From assembly GCA_008973525.1 (NCBI GenBank), contig WACJ01000112.1:1-64000 (forward strand): DNA of 64,000 bases. The letters run 5' to 3'. Under the pieces are notes generated by a model. That model ran no database searches. It saw nothing but the letters and a program-made list of their open reading frames with translations, and was not told the DNA's origin. The position numbers and the translations under genes were made by a program. Shown one piece after another: positions 37,977 through 51,590 of this stretch; position 1 is the first letter of the stretch; each line of letters starts with the position of its first letter. The stretch comes from Stenopsyche tienmushanensis. Its lineage: Eukaryota; Arthropoda; Insecta; Trichoptera; Stenopsychidae.

Positions 37977-40900
37977 ATTTTTAACTTATGAAAGACATGA
38001 CTGACACTATAGATAGTGCATTTTGTGTCAATGTTTGCCCGAATGGATGCGACAATATTTTCAAGCACAATGCTTCTCCTGCCGAATTATTTTTTCATTC
38101 AAGGATGTAATGATTGTTTTTATAGAGATTTTTTTTAAATTTCAAGTCAGTTTTTTTCAAAATAGATCATCAAAATCATATAAAAACTATGTATATATAT
38201 TTATACCTGTCATTATGAGAAAAAGACAGACTGGATACCATCTACTAAAAAAATTAATATGGCCTTTTTAAATATTTTTTCGTTCACTTTCAAGAGAATT
38301 TGGTCAGTCTTAAGAAATGATCCCTATCAAAATGGCGACAAAAATGCCTTACGATGCTTTCATTCGTGCCACCCCACATCCCCGCAGGTTATTCTCGCTT
38401 CAATATCGAGCGCATGGGGTGGTGAATATTTGATGAAGATGATATGAATGTGACTCTTTCTCATTAATGAATATTCAAATAGTCTTATCCCTGCAATAGT
38501 TTATGGCTGCCAGTCACACTTCTTGTAGATTTGAACCCAAGAAGATTGGATTACTAATATAAACTCTTTATCACCATTTTTTATTTAATTCAAGTCTATT
38601 TTTAAGAGTTGTTTTGATTTAATTATTTCTGAAATGAAACGAATTGATGATTATTAAAAATAAAAAAAATGGGTTGCTTTATTAATATTTTCAGCACATT
38701 ACATAAATTTTGCATATATCATTTTCGATGAAATGTACAAAAAGTTTTGATTTTATTTGCATACGTCTTTCTCTGCCTTTTTATGAAGTATTTTGTATGT
38801 ACATATTAATAAGTAACATCAAAGTTTTCTACTTCAAAAAACACCCCAAAAAAGTTTTTCACGTACGATCCCCCGACACTAATCGTGCGTAATACCACTG
38901 GGGTAGTTTTTCCAGAAAGACACCTCCAAGTCTGCATTGTAAAAAAGCCTTATTTATAATACACGCGTGTATGCTGATATTTCAAAAAAATATACTCTGT
39001 TACGCGTTCAGAATTTTTTTAAACGGATAAATCATATGCTGCTGTTAAAAGTTCATTTGAAAATATAGCATTTATTTAATGACTACAATTTTATGTTAAT
39101 TTTTCATGCATTGCGCGACTAAAAATTTTGAATATTCAACGTTTTCATAAATAGATTCCATTAATTTTCGCAGATGTGTAGTCAGCTTGGTGATAGTTGT
39201 GGAAAATGGAAGGGCATGTAATTAGCATTTTCATAGATCTTTAGTTATCCATGTGATGACGACCAAAATTTTACACAAACTGAACCCAGTAAAGCAAGTT
39301 TTGGAATACATGGCATACGCAATTTATATTTTTGAATGAATTATCGTCGAAATATCTCAAAACTATAAGGGCCAAAATTTCGCACAAACGTAAATATTAC
39401 GACCGTAATATGTGAGCTGTAAACCGGAAATCCGTTTCATCTGCCTGTGTGATTCCTCAAATTGAATTTGTGCGGAATTGATGAAAAATAAAAAAGTATA
39501 TGAGGTAAATTTAAAATAGAGTCCATATTTCTTTTCCTGTAAGATTTCGATTTCATGTAAGATGAAACCCATCAATAGCGATGAAAATTCAGATTCGAAG
39601 GAGCAAACTGCAAGAATTTTGTTTGAATTTGATCATAAATATATTTAATTATAATATTTTTATCATTTAAATATGTATTTTTTGCAAATAATTTTTGTTT
39701 AAGATATCTGCTTAAATTTTCAATGAGAGCAAAAATAAATATATTAGACAATATCTAAAGAATTCGACCAGTTTATTGTTTAATTAATGAATATTACAAT
39801 TAATTTAGATTTAGATAATAGACACTGTTTTTTATAAAATATAAATTTTTCTATTTAAAAAAATAAGTATTTACTTTTTCACCAACCCATTAGGTTGTAT
39901 TATTTTGACAATAAATAACAATATAATATGTATTTAGTTTAATAACTCTTAAAAAAATAATATTGTATGATTAAATGTCATTTATTTATTTAATTCAGAG
40001 TATAATTATAATCGATCTTTACATGCTAACATATCTATAAATAATAGTAATTCTGCCAAATTTATTGAATATTTTTTGGATTAACTGATACAATTAGAAA
40101 CGGAAAACTGATTATGCATGCTTTATTATTAGACGTTTATATCATACAAGGAGTCTTCTATATTTCTTATGATTTGGTATGAAATTTTGGCAGTAAACTT
40201 TATTGATCGAAATGTTTTTAAATGTTAAAACAGGAAAAATTATACAGATTTTAAAGCGTTTGTAGAAATGTTCATCCATAATAATGCACAACTATCATAT
40301 GGCTAATTCAATGAAACTTGAGTACTAAAATTCTATTAGCTAATAAAACAGCAATTAACTAATTGTGGAATATACAAAACAAAATAATCCACAATCATTA
40401 TGCAAACTAAAAAATATGCTAACTTCATTTTGTAACATACTAGTAAAATAATACTTTCTGTTCACAAATCATCTCCATAAAATTTATCTCCTTTAATTAA
40501 TTTTATACTTGGATCACCAATCCTTAATTCTGGAGATAAGCTTTCGTTTTTTCCCCTAAGAGGCCATCATCATTTGCATTTAGGTCATCAATGGATTTAA
40601 TTTATAAATTAAGCTTGCATGGATTATTTCACCAAAAGATCAACGATACAAGAGCTTTATACGACAGCTTCCATTCATCAATGTCTTCGCCATCGAAGCA
40701 TTCCAAAAATTAGCCTCACTATAGCAATTTCAAGAACGATCTTCATTCATATTATGATGGATTGCTTATCAAAGTTCGAAGACTAAAATCATCTCGCGTG
40801 AAGCGGTCAAAAAGCACACAAAAAACTCGACAAAACGGATACTCGAAGTTCAAAATGGCGAAGCATAAATTGAAGTTCAAGACAGCTAAGTGGAATAAAT

Positions 40901-43900
40901 GATCTTTCGTGGTGTATACTAAATAAGATTAGCTTTTCTCGAAAGTTTGTGGAATCTTTACAATATCTTCGACGAGTTTAATCAGATCAAAACAGTAAAA
41001 CTAAATGGGATTAATCCCTTCCCGAGCGTATAATGGTATTACTTCGGTCGATTTTTATTGGAAAATATTCAATTAAGGATATTAAATTTGGCTTCGGTTT
41101 AATAACATAGAAATAATAAAAAGATATCTTAAAATATGATACATTAACGATCAAAAGCATATTACAAGATCCATATAAATGAGTTGCGGAGATTTTTTTA
41201 TATTCAACAATTCTAATAACCCCAAATTTAACTATTCAAACTATTCGAATTTAGCAGAATCCACCAGATTAAGAGTGACTAGCTTTGGAACAACGACAAG
41301 TCACGAAAACGCGAATATTCACACTGTTTACATTTTCTATTTAAAACCACGATGTCAAATTAAATTTTAAATACTGGTTATAATGAAATACTCGATTTAC
41401 AAATTAGTAATAATCTGACTAACTAGGTGTATATTTATTCAAACAAAAAGCGTAGTTACATGATACTTTTTGTTAAAAATATATATATTTATTTAAGTTT
41501 AGTAAAGCTATATTATATCATCTACGTCTTAGTTTCCAAGATTTTCTAAAAAAAAAAAGTAATTGATGAGCCATATATAACACCGAAGCTGTTCTATTTC
41601 ATGGGCTGTAAATATTTTTAAAGCACAGGCCACTTTAATCCATGAAAGCTTTTCAATTTATCAAAGGATCACTAATAGAGACATTTAATCTGATATGGAC
41701 ATCGTTGAAATGCTGAAATATTATAAACCTATAAAGATATCTACCGATCTTTATATTGAAGCAAGATATTACGGAACATTGAGTTGTTCATTATCAATTA
41801 TAAAATCTGTGGTAATACAGAATGTTAGGAGTTCACGCGTGTTCCTTATTAATTTATCATGATATTTTTGTATAAATCCTAGAGCTTAATTATACTTCTG
41901 CATTAATATTTAATTAAGACAGCCTTGCAATTTGCGGTGTTATATCGAAATTCAAAATGATGGTATATAAAATAAGGTTCAGGACAGTCTGTTTACGAAT
42001 TATGTGAATTTAATTTAGGTATTTAAATGAACAATCAATGTTGTAAATCACATTGAATTTAATAGTATTATATAATACAAATAAACATATATCTATTCTC
42101 AATTAAAAAGTTTGATACTTAAATTCAGATTTTGGATTTTTTGCTATCAGTTCAATGAATTTGGAAGCATGAAAATGATCTTATTAATGATCAATCCTAA
42201 AGTATAAATTAATTGTCTAATGTGCATGAATGTCGTTCTTTTCTCATCTAAATCATTATTAACATATCTTGCCAAAATCGTTATATCATATTTTAGATTG
42301 AGATCGGATTTTGATGGTACTTTCAATCGATTTCCATAAATTATATCAAATTGAGTTTAATTTGATTTCTCGATTTTAAAACATAATCAAATAATGATAC
42401 AATTGATGTTTCCGAGTGAATTTATTCTATTGGAAAATAAATTATTAAATGGATTGAAATTCATAATTAAATTCCCATCCCTAAGAAATTCTTCTACAGC
42501 GCAATAAAAAGAAGAAGCCCTACAGTTATATATACTGACGCAAATAACTGATACTAGTTATAATGAGAAAGCATGTCTTTCATTTTATTGTCGTTTATTT
42601 CACTGTTAAGGAACGTGATCTCTTTAAGGAGAAACTTTTATGATAAGAAAAATTGAATTCAAGTTGAAGATTTATGTTTATTTTTAAATTATATTTTTAT
42701 TTACGCTGCAAAAAGCTCTTGAAGGCAATCTTTTCGATTTAATGAATGCTATTAGAATTTGCTTTTTTTAAAAAAATAAAATCGGAAAGACTAATGATCT
42801 CCATTCTATTTTTTAACAACACTACTTTGAACTCGATCTTTCACAATTAGAACTCAAGAAAAGCTTCACTATTATGACTTATTTAATCATGTTTTCAAAC
42901 TAAACATGCAAGCTCATTTGCACCAAGCCTAATTATTCTTTCGATGAAAAAGCAGCGTATCTAACACATTTTATACTTATGTAATACGTGGACTTAATGT
43001 AAAGTATGAAAGATGGGAATAATTACACAGTTCTTTGTTCTCTTAATCAGCGAGCGCCTTAAATTCGAAAATTAAGGATCCATGAAGTGTGAAAAATTAT
43101 CTGAAGACGATGCTTAACGGGTCTGAGGAATATTCACGATTATGGCGTCCTTCCGTTTTACTGCCGAGGAAAGTCATATTTTGGGGCGATATTTGTATTT
43201 GAAGTTAGAACACGAATTTGCTTTAAGCGAAGTAATTTATCCTCCCCGTCGCTTCAATATGGAAATCCAACTGCGGCGCATATTTTATTACTCTCAAATG
43301 AGTCACAAAACCGCCACTGCAAACTGGTAAATATTTACCTCCCCTGTATCGAACACAATTAAAAAACGCAAAACTTTTCGACTCATACTCAGAAAGCCCA
43401 AATTCGGATGAAATAGGTCTTCATGAACTTTTTCAATCTCGGCGGATGAATGCTGTGCCTATCTGTATCCAGGATCCGAGCTCTGCTCTAAAAGGTAACA
43501 TATGCTTAAAATGGCTCTTTGGAGTTGAGAGCTTTTTGGCCGATCGCAACATTTGCACCTTACTATTTTTTTTTTAAACTAATAGTTGAACTCCTTTCAA
43601 TGTAACAAATTTTGAATATAATAACCATAAATTACGTTTTTATGGATTTAACTGGTCATCATTCAAAGTAAAGGACCACTATCTCATACAAAATGAGCTT
43701 CTTACAAAATGCAGAATGGTTTTATTATACAAAATGTCAAATAGTATGCCTTCGTATTCAGGAACTCAAATATTCAACACCATGAACCAATCAAATTTCT
43801 AATAATAAAAATCATATTATAGTATTTTTTATAGGCACTTCATAGGAATCAATTCGAAAGTGTCATTATTTGAGTTCATAGGCGGTGGAGTAAGGTTTTT

Positions 43901-43939
43901 TATAGTCGTCTAGCTTTATTGTTTATGAAACCATGTATA
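37977..43939. other. No supported gene
   Basis: Contains GC-richer patches at about 38320-38450, 40630-40900 and 43090-43340. The plus frame 43142-43330 (MASFRFTAEESHILGRYLYL and onward) ends near a weak donor-like GGTAAATAT, but no family was recognised. The rest is AT-rich. Confidence 0.4.
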
Positions 43940-44205
43940 AATAAAGCTGGTTAGATCCTGGACTTTTATGATAAAGGCTTGTATTTAAATCCAGATTGAT
44001 AGATAGATTATCTTTAGTTCATTCTGATTTCCTGGATCTAAAAAGAGCGATTCACAAATTTATTGAACTTTTGTAACCTATAATTTATATTTAAATTACA
44101 TTATCCTCATTTGACCACATGTGGAAAGTAATGGGAAAATCCTTCTCCTAAAAAAATCTCCTAAAGAAACCGAAAAAGAATATGACACCATAAAAAGACA
44201 ATTAT
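43940..44205 (+). repeat. tRNA-derived SINE, copy 3 (internally shortened)
   Basis: The head GGTTAGATCCTGGACTTTTA is nearly identical to copy 1, and a decayed B box GTATTTAAATCC is at 43981-43992. It shares TTCATTCTGATTTCCTGGAT with copy 4 and the 3' block GTAATGGGAAAATCCTTCTC then TATGACACC. It is shorter than copies 1 and 4, so part of the middle is missing. Confidence 0.65.
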
Positions 44206-47200
44206 TTGTGTAGAGATATTTTTTCAATTATCAAATCACAAGAACGACAATGATTTGAATGACATTTTTAAAGCTATAATATATTGAAGACATTCATGAT
44301 GAAGAGCTGCTGAAATCATACTTGCTTAACCACTAGAACTCCAAAGACCAGACATATTGGAAATTTTTCTGTTTTCTTATTTTGTCTATGAAATTACATA
44401 AACGTTCTTATTTTTTTCTTCTTCAAAGAACCTATAGGTATTAAAAAAATGACAATATCAAAAGAAACAGTCGTCACGAGACGTACTAATATTTTAATGG
44501 TTTTTTTTTTAAATTCTAAATCGATACATCGAAATGATATTTTGAATTCACTTAGAGTTCTAAAATTAGCAAAATAAGACGCGTTTCCATTAAAATTGAC
44601 GAAGATGACCTGAAATACTAATGAATCAGATAATGAGTGTTGCTAAATGAAGAACATCTAAACCACCCAGTAAAATAACGCCAACCAGATGTTTCGACAC
44701 ATTAACGGTCAAGTGCTAAGCTATAAATATCATGAAGAGCTCGAAATCGACCTACTACTGTAACTATTCGCCGAAGAGCATTAAAAATTGTACTTCTTTG
44801 AGTATATTTGATTTACGACCATATTTTCAACTTTTCCCACCCTCGCTCATACCAAATTGTAAATCCGTCATGGTTCACAATAGATAATGCTGTTTTATTT
44901 ATTTTAGTTTTAATATTTAATTAACCTCTTAAGCATAAACCCTGGCAGTATGTTTGAACTCCAGAGTCATCTCAATTAATTGTTATTGTTGTTTTTATCA
45001 ATGAAAATAATATGAAAAGGAATGTAAAATGATAATTGCCTACAATTAATTTTAATATGTTATTTCATCAGTTTTATGCTAGTATTTTTATATTTATATT
45101 AATATTTAAAGCTTCATAGCCAAAAAAAATCTTCCGTCACAGTGGTAAACTTTATTATGGTACTTGCATCATCGGCTCGACTTCTCAACTCAAAAGTACA
45201 TCCAAGTCGTAATTCACCCGCTCCATTCATAAGATTTGGCTTTTTCTAACTTTTTTACCCTCGAGGGTGAAACCTGTACTGAAAATATCCACTGTTCAAG
45301 ACGTAGATGAAATTAAATGAAAACACAGCAAAAAACTTTAATCCGTTCCGTTAGAACAGTTCAAGAGATTCTTTCGACGCGATGGAAAAATATCTCGCAA
45401 CATTGATCTATGTGAAAGACTTATTTACAGTATTAACAAGGAAAAATTCGCTTTTAAAAACACTTTTAAAATATACATCTTACATATTATTGAAAATCTT
45501 GAGGTTAAAAATATTTTGCAATCTCTTGCCAAATACTTTTCAACTGGTATATTCATAAGGAATTTCTCAACTGTCGTTCTCGAAATAAATCCAAGTTGTA
45601 TAAAAACATTAATTTATAAATCTGCTCAAATTAAACATATTCTTGACAAGACGATAAGCAAAATGCAGACGAATGATTGTCTAATAAAATAGCTTGATGA
45701 TTAATTTATTGCTTACACGATGGAGAGCACAATGGCTACAAGGTTTATAAAATTTACATTTCGCACACATATTATTTACGTCCAAATGGCTTTGTCGCAA
45801 TGATCTTGTATTTAGTTTCAATTTCAAATTAAATTAATTAAACCTGTGTTAATAAAGCACAAATCGATTGTACCTTCTGACCCTTCACCAATCTAATAGC
45901 GTCAATTTCACATTATCAATGGTCCTTAGATCCTGTGAGCAAATGGGAAGAGTATGTTTACATGGTATTTGGGTTCAGCAACCACTCTCTACTAACGACA
46001 TTGAAAATAGATATGTTTATATTTTAAAAATCTAAATAATTTGAATTGAATTGATAAGAGTTCCTTGCTTAAAAAATATTTGAATAAATCCATCGTCTTT
46101 TAAATATTTTATAAACGAATTTAAATGTTTTTGTGGAACGCAAAAAAGCCATATATATCTTAGGGTTTTTTATTGCTGTTGTAAAATTAAGTGTTTTTAA
46201 CCCTAAAAAAGGGGTTATTTTATATCAAGAGAAAAAATTGTCGTACATTGAAAATTTAATTAATTATGTTTCTGTTAAATTAAAGTCTGCAAATTTCGCT
46301 AAGATTTCAATCTTGAGTGTTTCTCTTAATTAATAAGAAACCATTATTTATTTTCAAGGAAGAGGGCAAAAATAAATCAAACACTCAAGGAAATATAGCC
46401 TAGTCATTGAAACTCTTTAAAATTATTTTTAAGATGAATCCATAATTTTGCCTTATTAAGTCAATAAACACTAATAAAACTGTTTGAATAAAAAAAAGCT
46501 TTTAGTACATATTGTAAGCAATGGATTAAAGAGGAAGTAGAAATACAGATATCTATACATGTTTAAAATATAAATTGTATTAATTTATATTTCGTATTAA
46601 TAAAAAACAACTGTAAATTAATTAACGGGAGGCCGAAGGTTTAAGGGCTTAATGGCTATCTCATTTTATGATGCCATTGTATAACTGGGGTAATTGTCGA
46701 AAACATTTTTACCCAGAGATATTTTATTTTTAACAAAACAGAATGTTTTACGACTATGTTTAAGGTTCAGAATTCGACAATGCCCTCATAGGGCGAAAGG
46801 GACATCACCCCAATAAACTTTGGCCTCAACCAAAAAGCAATGAAATCTCCGAAAACATATCAAAGTGTTTTTGATTTTTAATCGCTTTCGCTGCCTATGA
46901 TAAGTTTAAAAAACATATAGTGATGGCTAAATTTGAATGAAAAGTTTCATAGATTGTAAAAGATGAAATTATGCTGACATCTTAAAATATAATTATTATG
47001 AAATAATAAAATAAGAAATCCTCAGAATAAGCTTCAGTTTTTTTTAACATGTTTTTTATCTAAAAAATTAGATTAAGCCTTTAAATAATTAAATTGGTTA
47101 TATATTATTATTTGTGGATGTCATAATATTTTTTTTCAGAAAATATTTTTTGTGATATACGTTTATAGAAAAACTGTATCAACAGAAATCTTTCCTGAAC

Positions 47201-47809
47201 AGGAGGTTGTATAACAAACATTTAATTTCTCGGATGATCACAAAGTTACCTTCGTCAAAGTGACATTTGACGATGAAATACGTTTTCTTATTTCTTAGTT
47301 CGGCAGACTTTTATTGCGATTTCCCATATGTATCCATACGCAATACTAATGAAAAATCTGATTTTTACGTCGTCTTTCAATACAAATAAATTTAACGATA
47401 GGTTCAGCATTAAGACTATATTAATGTTTGACAGCCAATTATACGATGTTGTTAGCTGTTTTCTTTTTTTTTTTAGAAACAGCGAAATCGTTGATTTATT
47501 TTCGCTTTTGACGTTTTGGGAAATTGCGTGATTTATTTTGTGTCACTTAGAATAATTGCTTTTGACCAAAGATTTAACCTTTGCAATTGCGAAATAATAG
47601 GAGTCCAACCCTTAAAATGGTGTATCTTCCATGTTACTACTCTCGGTTCGTTTGTGTTGATTTAAATACATTACAAAATAATATAAATAATGCATGCGTA
47701 TAAATTAGTTTGTGGGAAGAGTGGGTGCTAAAACCAAATAAAGTGGTAAGCCAAGAAAGCCAAGTTCATCGACTGAATTAATAAGATAATATTGGAAGCC
47801 AGGAAATGC
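44206..47809. other. No gene seen; AT-rich
   Basis: No recognised coding or repeat motifs. Confidence 0.5.
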
Positions 47810-48094
47810 TTAAATTATTGCCAGACACTTTATCATTTTCAAGTCAGTGAGCTCAGCAAATATCTTTATTATTGAAATATCAATATTTTCATCTTTGAAT
47901 TTGTCACATATAATTTTATCTAAAGAATTACGAGCCATGCAATATAAAGCACGATATTTAATTCTCTTCAATCTTCTTTTATATAACAAAAATGTGATTC
48001 TACGAGTCATTTTATGATCTCCAATCCAAATCGAAGATTTTTTCTCAATTAAGTAAAGTGTTTCGACTATATTATATTTGAAGAACCGAAACAT
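47810..48094 (-). CDS. Possible SOCS-box-like terminal exon (uncertain)
   Basis: From the first in-frame ATG (48094) this frame gives about 94 residues, and it is open a little further upstream without another ATG. Basic residues are clustered (KMTRRITFLLYKRRLKRIKY), followed by ALYCMARNSL, which fits the L-x3-A/C-x3-L spacing of an elongin-BC box, and then an acidic and hydrophobic tail ending KMIKCLAII. SOCS-box proteins with ankyrin repeats, which recruit cullin-5 ubiquitin ligases, are numerous in arthropods and often end this way. No ankyrin repeats are visible next to it, and no strong acceptor site upstream decides an exon boundary. It may equally be a chance frame or a decayed copy. 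Confidence 0.25.
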   Translation of the reverse strand: MFRFFKYNIVETLYLIEKKSSIWIGDHKMTRRITFLLYKRRLKRIKYRALYCMARNSLDKIICDKFKDENIDISIIKIFAELTDLKMIKCLAII

Positions 48095-48100
48095 AATCAA

Positions 48101-51100
48101 AATGTTGAGATTTATCCTTTGAAAATCAGTTTGTAAGGAGACATGGTTTAGGAATCAAACTTATGGGAGATTGTCAATCGAATCTTACTTTAATAAGAAA
48201 TTTGATTTCATAATAAATAAGATTTTTAATACCAAAATCAGAATCATGCCTAACTTTACATTCAGCAAATGATCTACTTTGTACAGTCTTTTAAATTCAT
48301 GAATACAAAAATATTCATTTCCATAAAAAAAAAAGCCCCGCATATGATTTTCCAAGCAATAGTCTTAAGTTAAACGACAAAAATAAACTGCTTTATAGTA
48401 GCCCTTGAGGGCAGGTTCAAGATATTAAAGATCATACTCCTTGGTAATCACAATTTCATACAACTTTTCCAGCGAAAGTCAACTGATTTTAAAATAATTC
48501 CATGCGCTCGTTTCTTTCGTTGAGTCTTTAAAAAGCTTTTTTTATAAAATATGTCTTCTATTATATTATCAAATAGCTTCAATAACGAAAGAATGCGTCT
48601 GTATCAAATTGCAAAATTAACACTCTACAGTTCACTGAATGAAGAACGAAGATTCAATGGAAATTTGGACAAATTATTAAAAAATACATGAAATAAAAAT
48701 ATTTTTAATGGCAGATTATTTTTTTATCTCAATCAACTGACACCATGAAGAATTTAATTGTTCTTTTTGTGCATATTTCTAACAGTATTATTTTTTTAAA
48801 TGTTACAAAAATCTATTTAAAAGACATGTTGATAGATTTTGCAAAACCAAATCTTATAATATAAAAACCAGCTATCTGTTCGCAGTTATTTAGCAAGCAG
48901 ATCGATTTTAGACTTATAACGCCCACGGTATTTGCTAAATTTGTCTTGTTGATATATATTTTTTAATTTTCTATATTTAAAAAATATATGTAATGTCCTA
49001 AAAGTTATTAAAGAGATCATAAGCTATAAAACAATACATTTGTTTAGGCTCATTATACTGTATGAAAGCAACATAGGTGCCAACGCTGAGGGAGTTTTTT
49101 TGAAAAATTAAACCACTAAAATGCTACTAAATTGCATATATATTACAATGCGAATAAGTTAAATATTTACAATATTTTACTTAATAATGTTGGAAACAAC
49201 TCGCAGACTTCAAAAGCTTTTGAAGAGTCATAGATATATGGCTTTAGTAAAACAAATTTAAATTCCCACATAGCTATAAATAAATAAATAAAATGGAAAG
49301 AACACTGATGCGTCTAAACACATTTGTTTCGAAGCACGTCAAATTGAAAATCGGATTTTCCGACTTCCATTTTATAGCGAATGTAAAATTTTAGGGCACA
49401 GATATCGATCTCATCTCGTTTCAGTTCCACAAAGACCTATGATTCTAAATTATATTTTTCGTATTAAACTATGCTGTAAAGTATTTAATAATGGGTTTTA
49501 TAGCAGTAAAGTTTAGTCTACGTTAGTTATGGAACATTTTATACCGTTTTTTACGATTTATCCTATATTCAAATATCTGCTCTCGCAAACAATAGAATGT
49601 TCCCCTTCAGATGCGTTCATTTCTATGTTCAACCTGGCGTATTTCAAATGTCAACAAACGTTTTTTATTTCCCAGAATCTTCCAGAAATGAAGCTCTAGA
49701 TTTGCTTCTATACTTAAACTTACATCTACACATGACCAAAATTGTTGCAAGTATTTAGACATCGTTATATAATATAATAATTGACAACCGACAAAGTTCA
49801 AATAAACTCGATAATCAATACAAAGATAATAATTATATACCAATGCATCAAAAGTTATACTAAATGAATTCCAATGTGATTATGAATGGCATGCTGATTG
49901 AACAATTGGTTTAGAAAGCTAATCAATAGCTATAAGTGAAACGTCGATGAAAATTATCCTCATGGATATATTAAGGGGATCATAAGATAATCAACATTTT
50001 GAGTCCTCCCTTTTATAATCAGTTTATATCATGACATGGTGCAAAAAAAGTGGTTTTTATAACGATGTGATTTTAATTTTATTCTTTTGAATTACTTTTT
50101 ACTAATATTTATAAATAATTTAAATACCAAAAATTGATAAAGACTATTTCAGTCACTATATTTTTTATCTAACTGAGAATAAATGCGTTTTTAAAAGAGT
50201 TTTTTTAACAGTTCTAAATACAAAAGTCCTAGATTTATATATGGAAGTTTCTGAAAAAAATCATTTTTTTATGCTATATATTAAGTGTTGTAACATAGCC
50301 TCTATTAGTTGATTTAGATTGCAACAAATCTAGTTCAAGTCACACTTAAAAAAATGAGAGCATTAATCTTAAATTTTATACAATGACATTACAATCTAAT
50401 GATGAAAATTTTGGTCTAAATTCATTGGTAATATACAAATTCCAAAAGAAATTACCTTGAGGTATTAAAATGAGCAATTAGATAAGGTATTTTGGACGGA
50501 AAAGTTTATAAAGATGCCAAAAATATCTCATTTTTTATAAACAATATTCACAAAATATTAAGACAATAATGTTTATATTATACGCTGAAATATTTCAAGC
50601 TATAATAATATATGCGGTAAAATTCAATAGCAACATGAGATAGTTTAATCCCAAAATACAATAATAGTCATAAAATAATGATTGTTACGTAATTGCTTCA
50701 TTTTTTTAAATTTATACATTCAAAATGCTATTTTTTTTAACTAAAGTTGGACATCAAGTTAATGATTTTTTCCAAATAAGGATCTCAGCGAATAAGTAGC
50801 AATTAATTGAATTTAAATCCAGTTATATCCACAATATGTATTTAGAGTCAAGCATTTTTTAATATAACAAAATTAAAACAGAGTCAGTAGCCATCTGGAA
50901 CTAATTAAGTTATCCTTCAGTGCTAAATGTTCAATGTATGCTTAATTAATACGCCCTTGATATTAATGACTGTAACCATAAAGTCACACAATTTCATTGA
51001 TTGAAAGCTTTATATATTTTTATTTATATCTAGTCATAGTTTTTAGAAAAAATAGCTTAGGACATATTACTCAATAAGTTTGTAGGATAACTAATGAAAC

Positions 51101-51125
51101 AACATTTTTTTAATAAACTATGACT
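48101..51125. other. No gene seen; AT-rich
   Basis: Nothing recognisable before the second mariner relic. Confidence 0.5.
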
Positions 51126-51590
51126 TTATTCGTCAACATAGTCTCCTCAAAAGATGATAATTTATATAAAAGCTTTCCTAATATTTCGATGCATTTTTTT
51201 CTCGCAGAGAGTTATTTCTAGGTCTGCAAATAGATACTAGTCACTGGGAGTCAGATCCGGAGAATAGCGTGGATGGAAAAGCAGTTTAAAGTGCAATTCG
51301 CGCAATTTCGCCATTGTTATCGTCGACTTACGATACGTTGCATTGTCTTGATGAAAGAGCACTTTTTCTTCTTCATTTGGGGTGGTTTTTTGCAATATCT
51401 TCCATCAAATGCATCAATGAAGCCATATAATATTCACTTTTGATGGTTTTTCATTTATCAAAGTAATCGACGGTTTTTCATGGACAAATGTTGATGCAAA
51501 ATGGTTAATAAATTGCCTTTTGATATCTTAAAATTATCAGCTATCTCACACAACTTTAATATATGATTGGCCAAAACTATTTTGTGTTTT
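51126..51590 (-). pseudogene. Second mariner-like transposase relic, internally deleted
   Basis: Minus-strand reading gives a compressed mariner transposase. The order is a helix-turn-helix segment (LCEIADNFKISKGNLLTILH then QHLSMKNRRLL, about 51465-51585), a junction where the first catalytic Asp region is missing, VLFHQDNATYRKSTITMAKL with the second Asp (about 51310-51365), HPRYSPDLTPSD with the third Asp (about 51240-51285), and a C-terminus ending GDYVDE before a stop at 51126-51128. Several frame changes and stops interrupt it. The terminal GDYVDE and FHQDNA motifs place it in a different mariner lineage from the relic at 31.7-32.6 kb. Inverted repeats were not identified with certainty. 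Confidence 0.75.
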
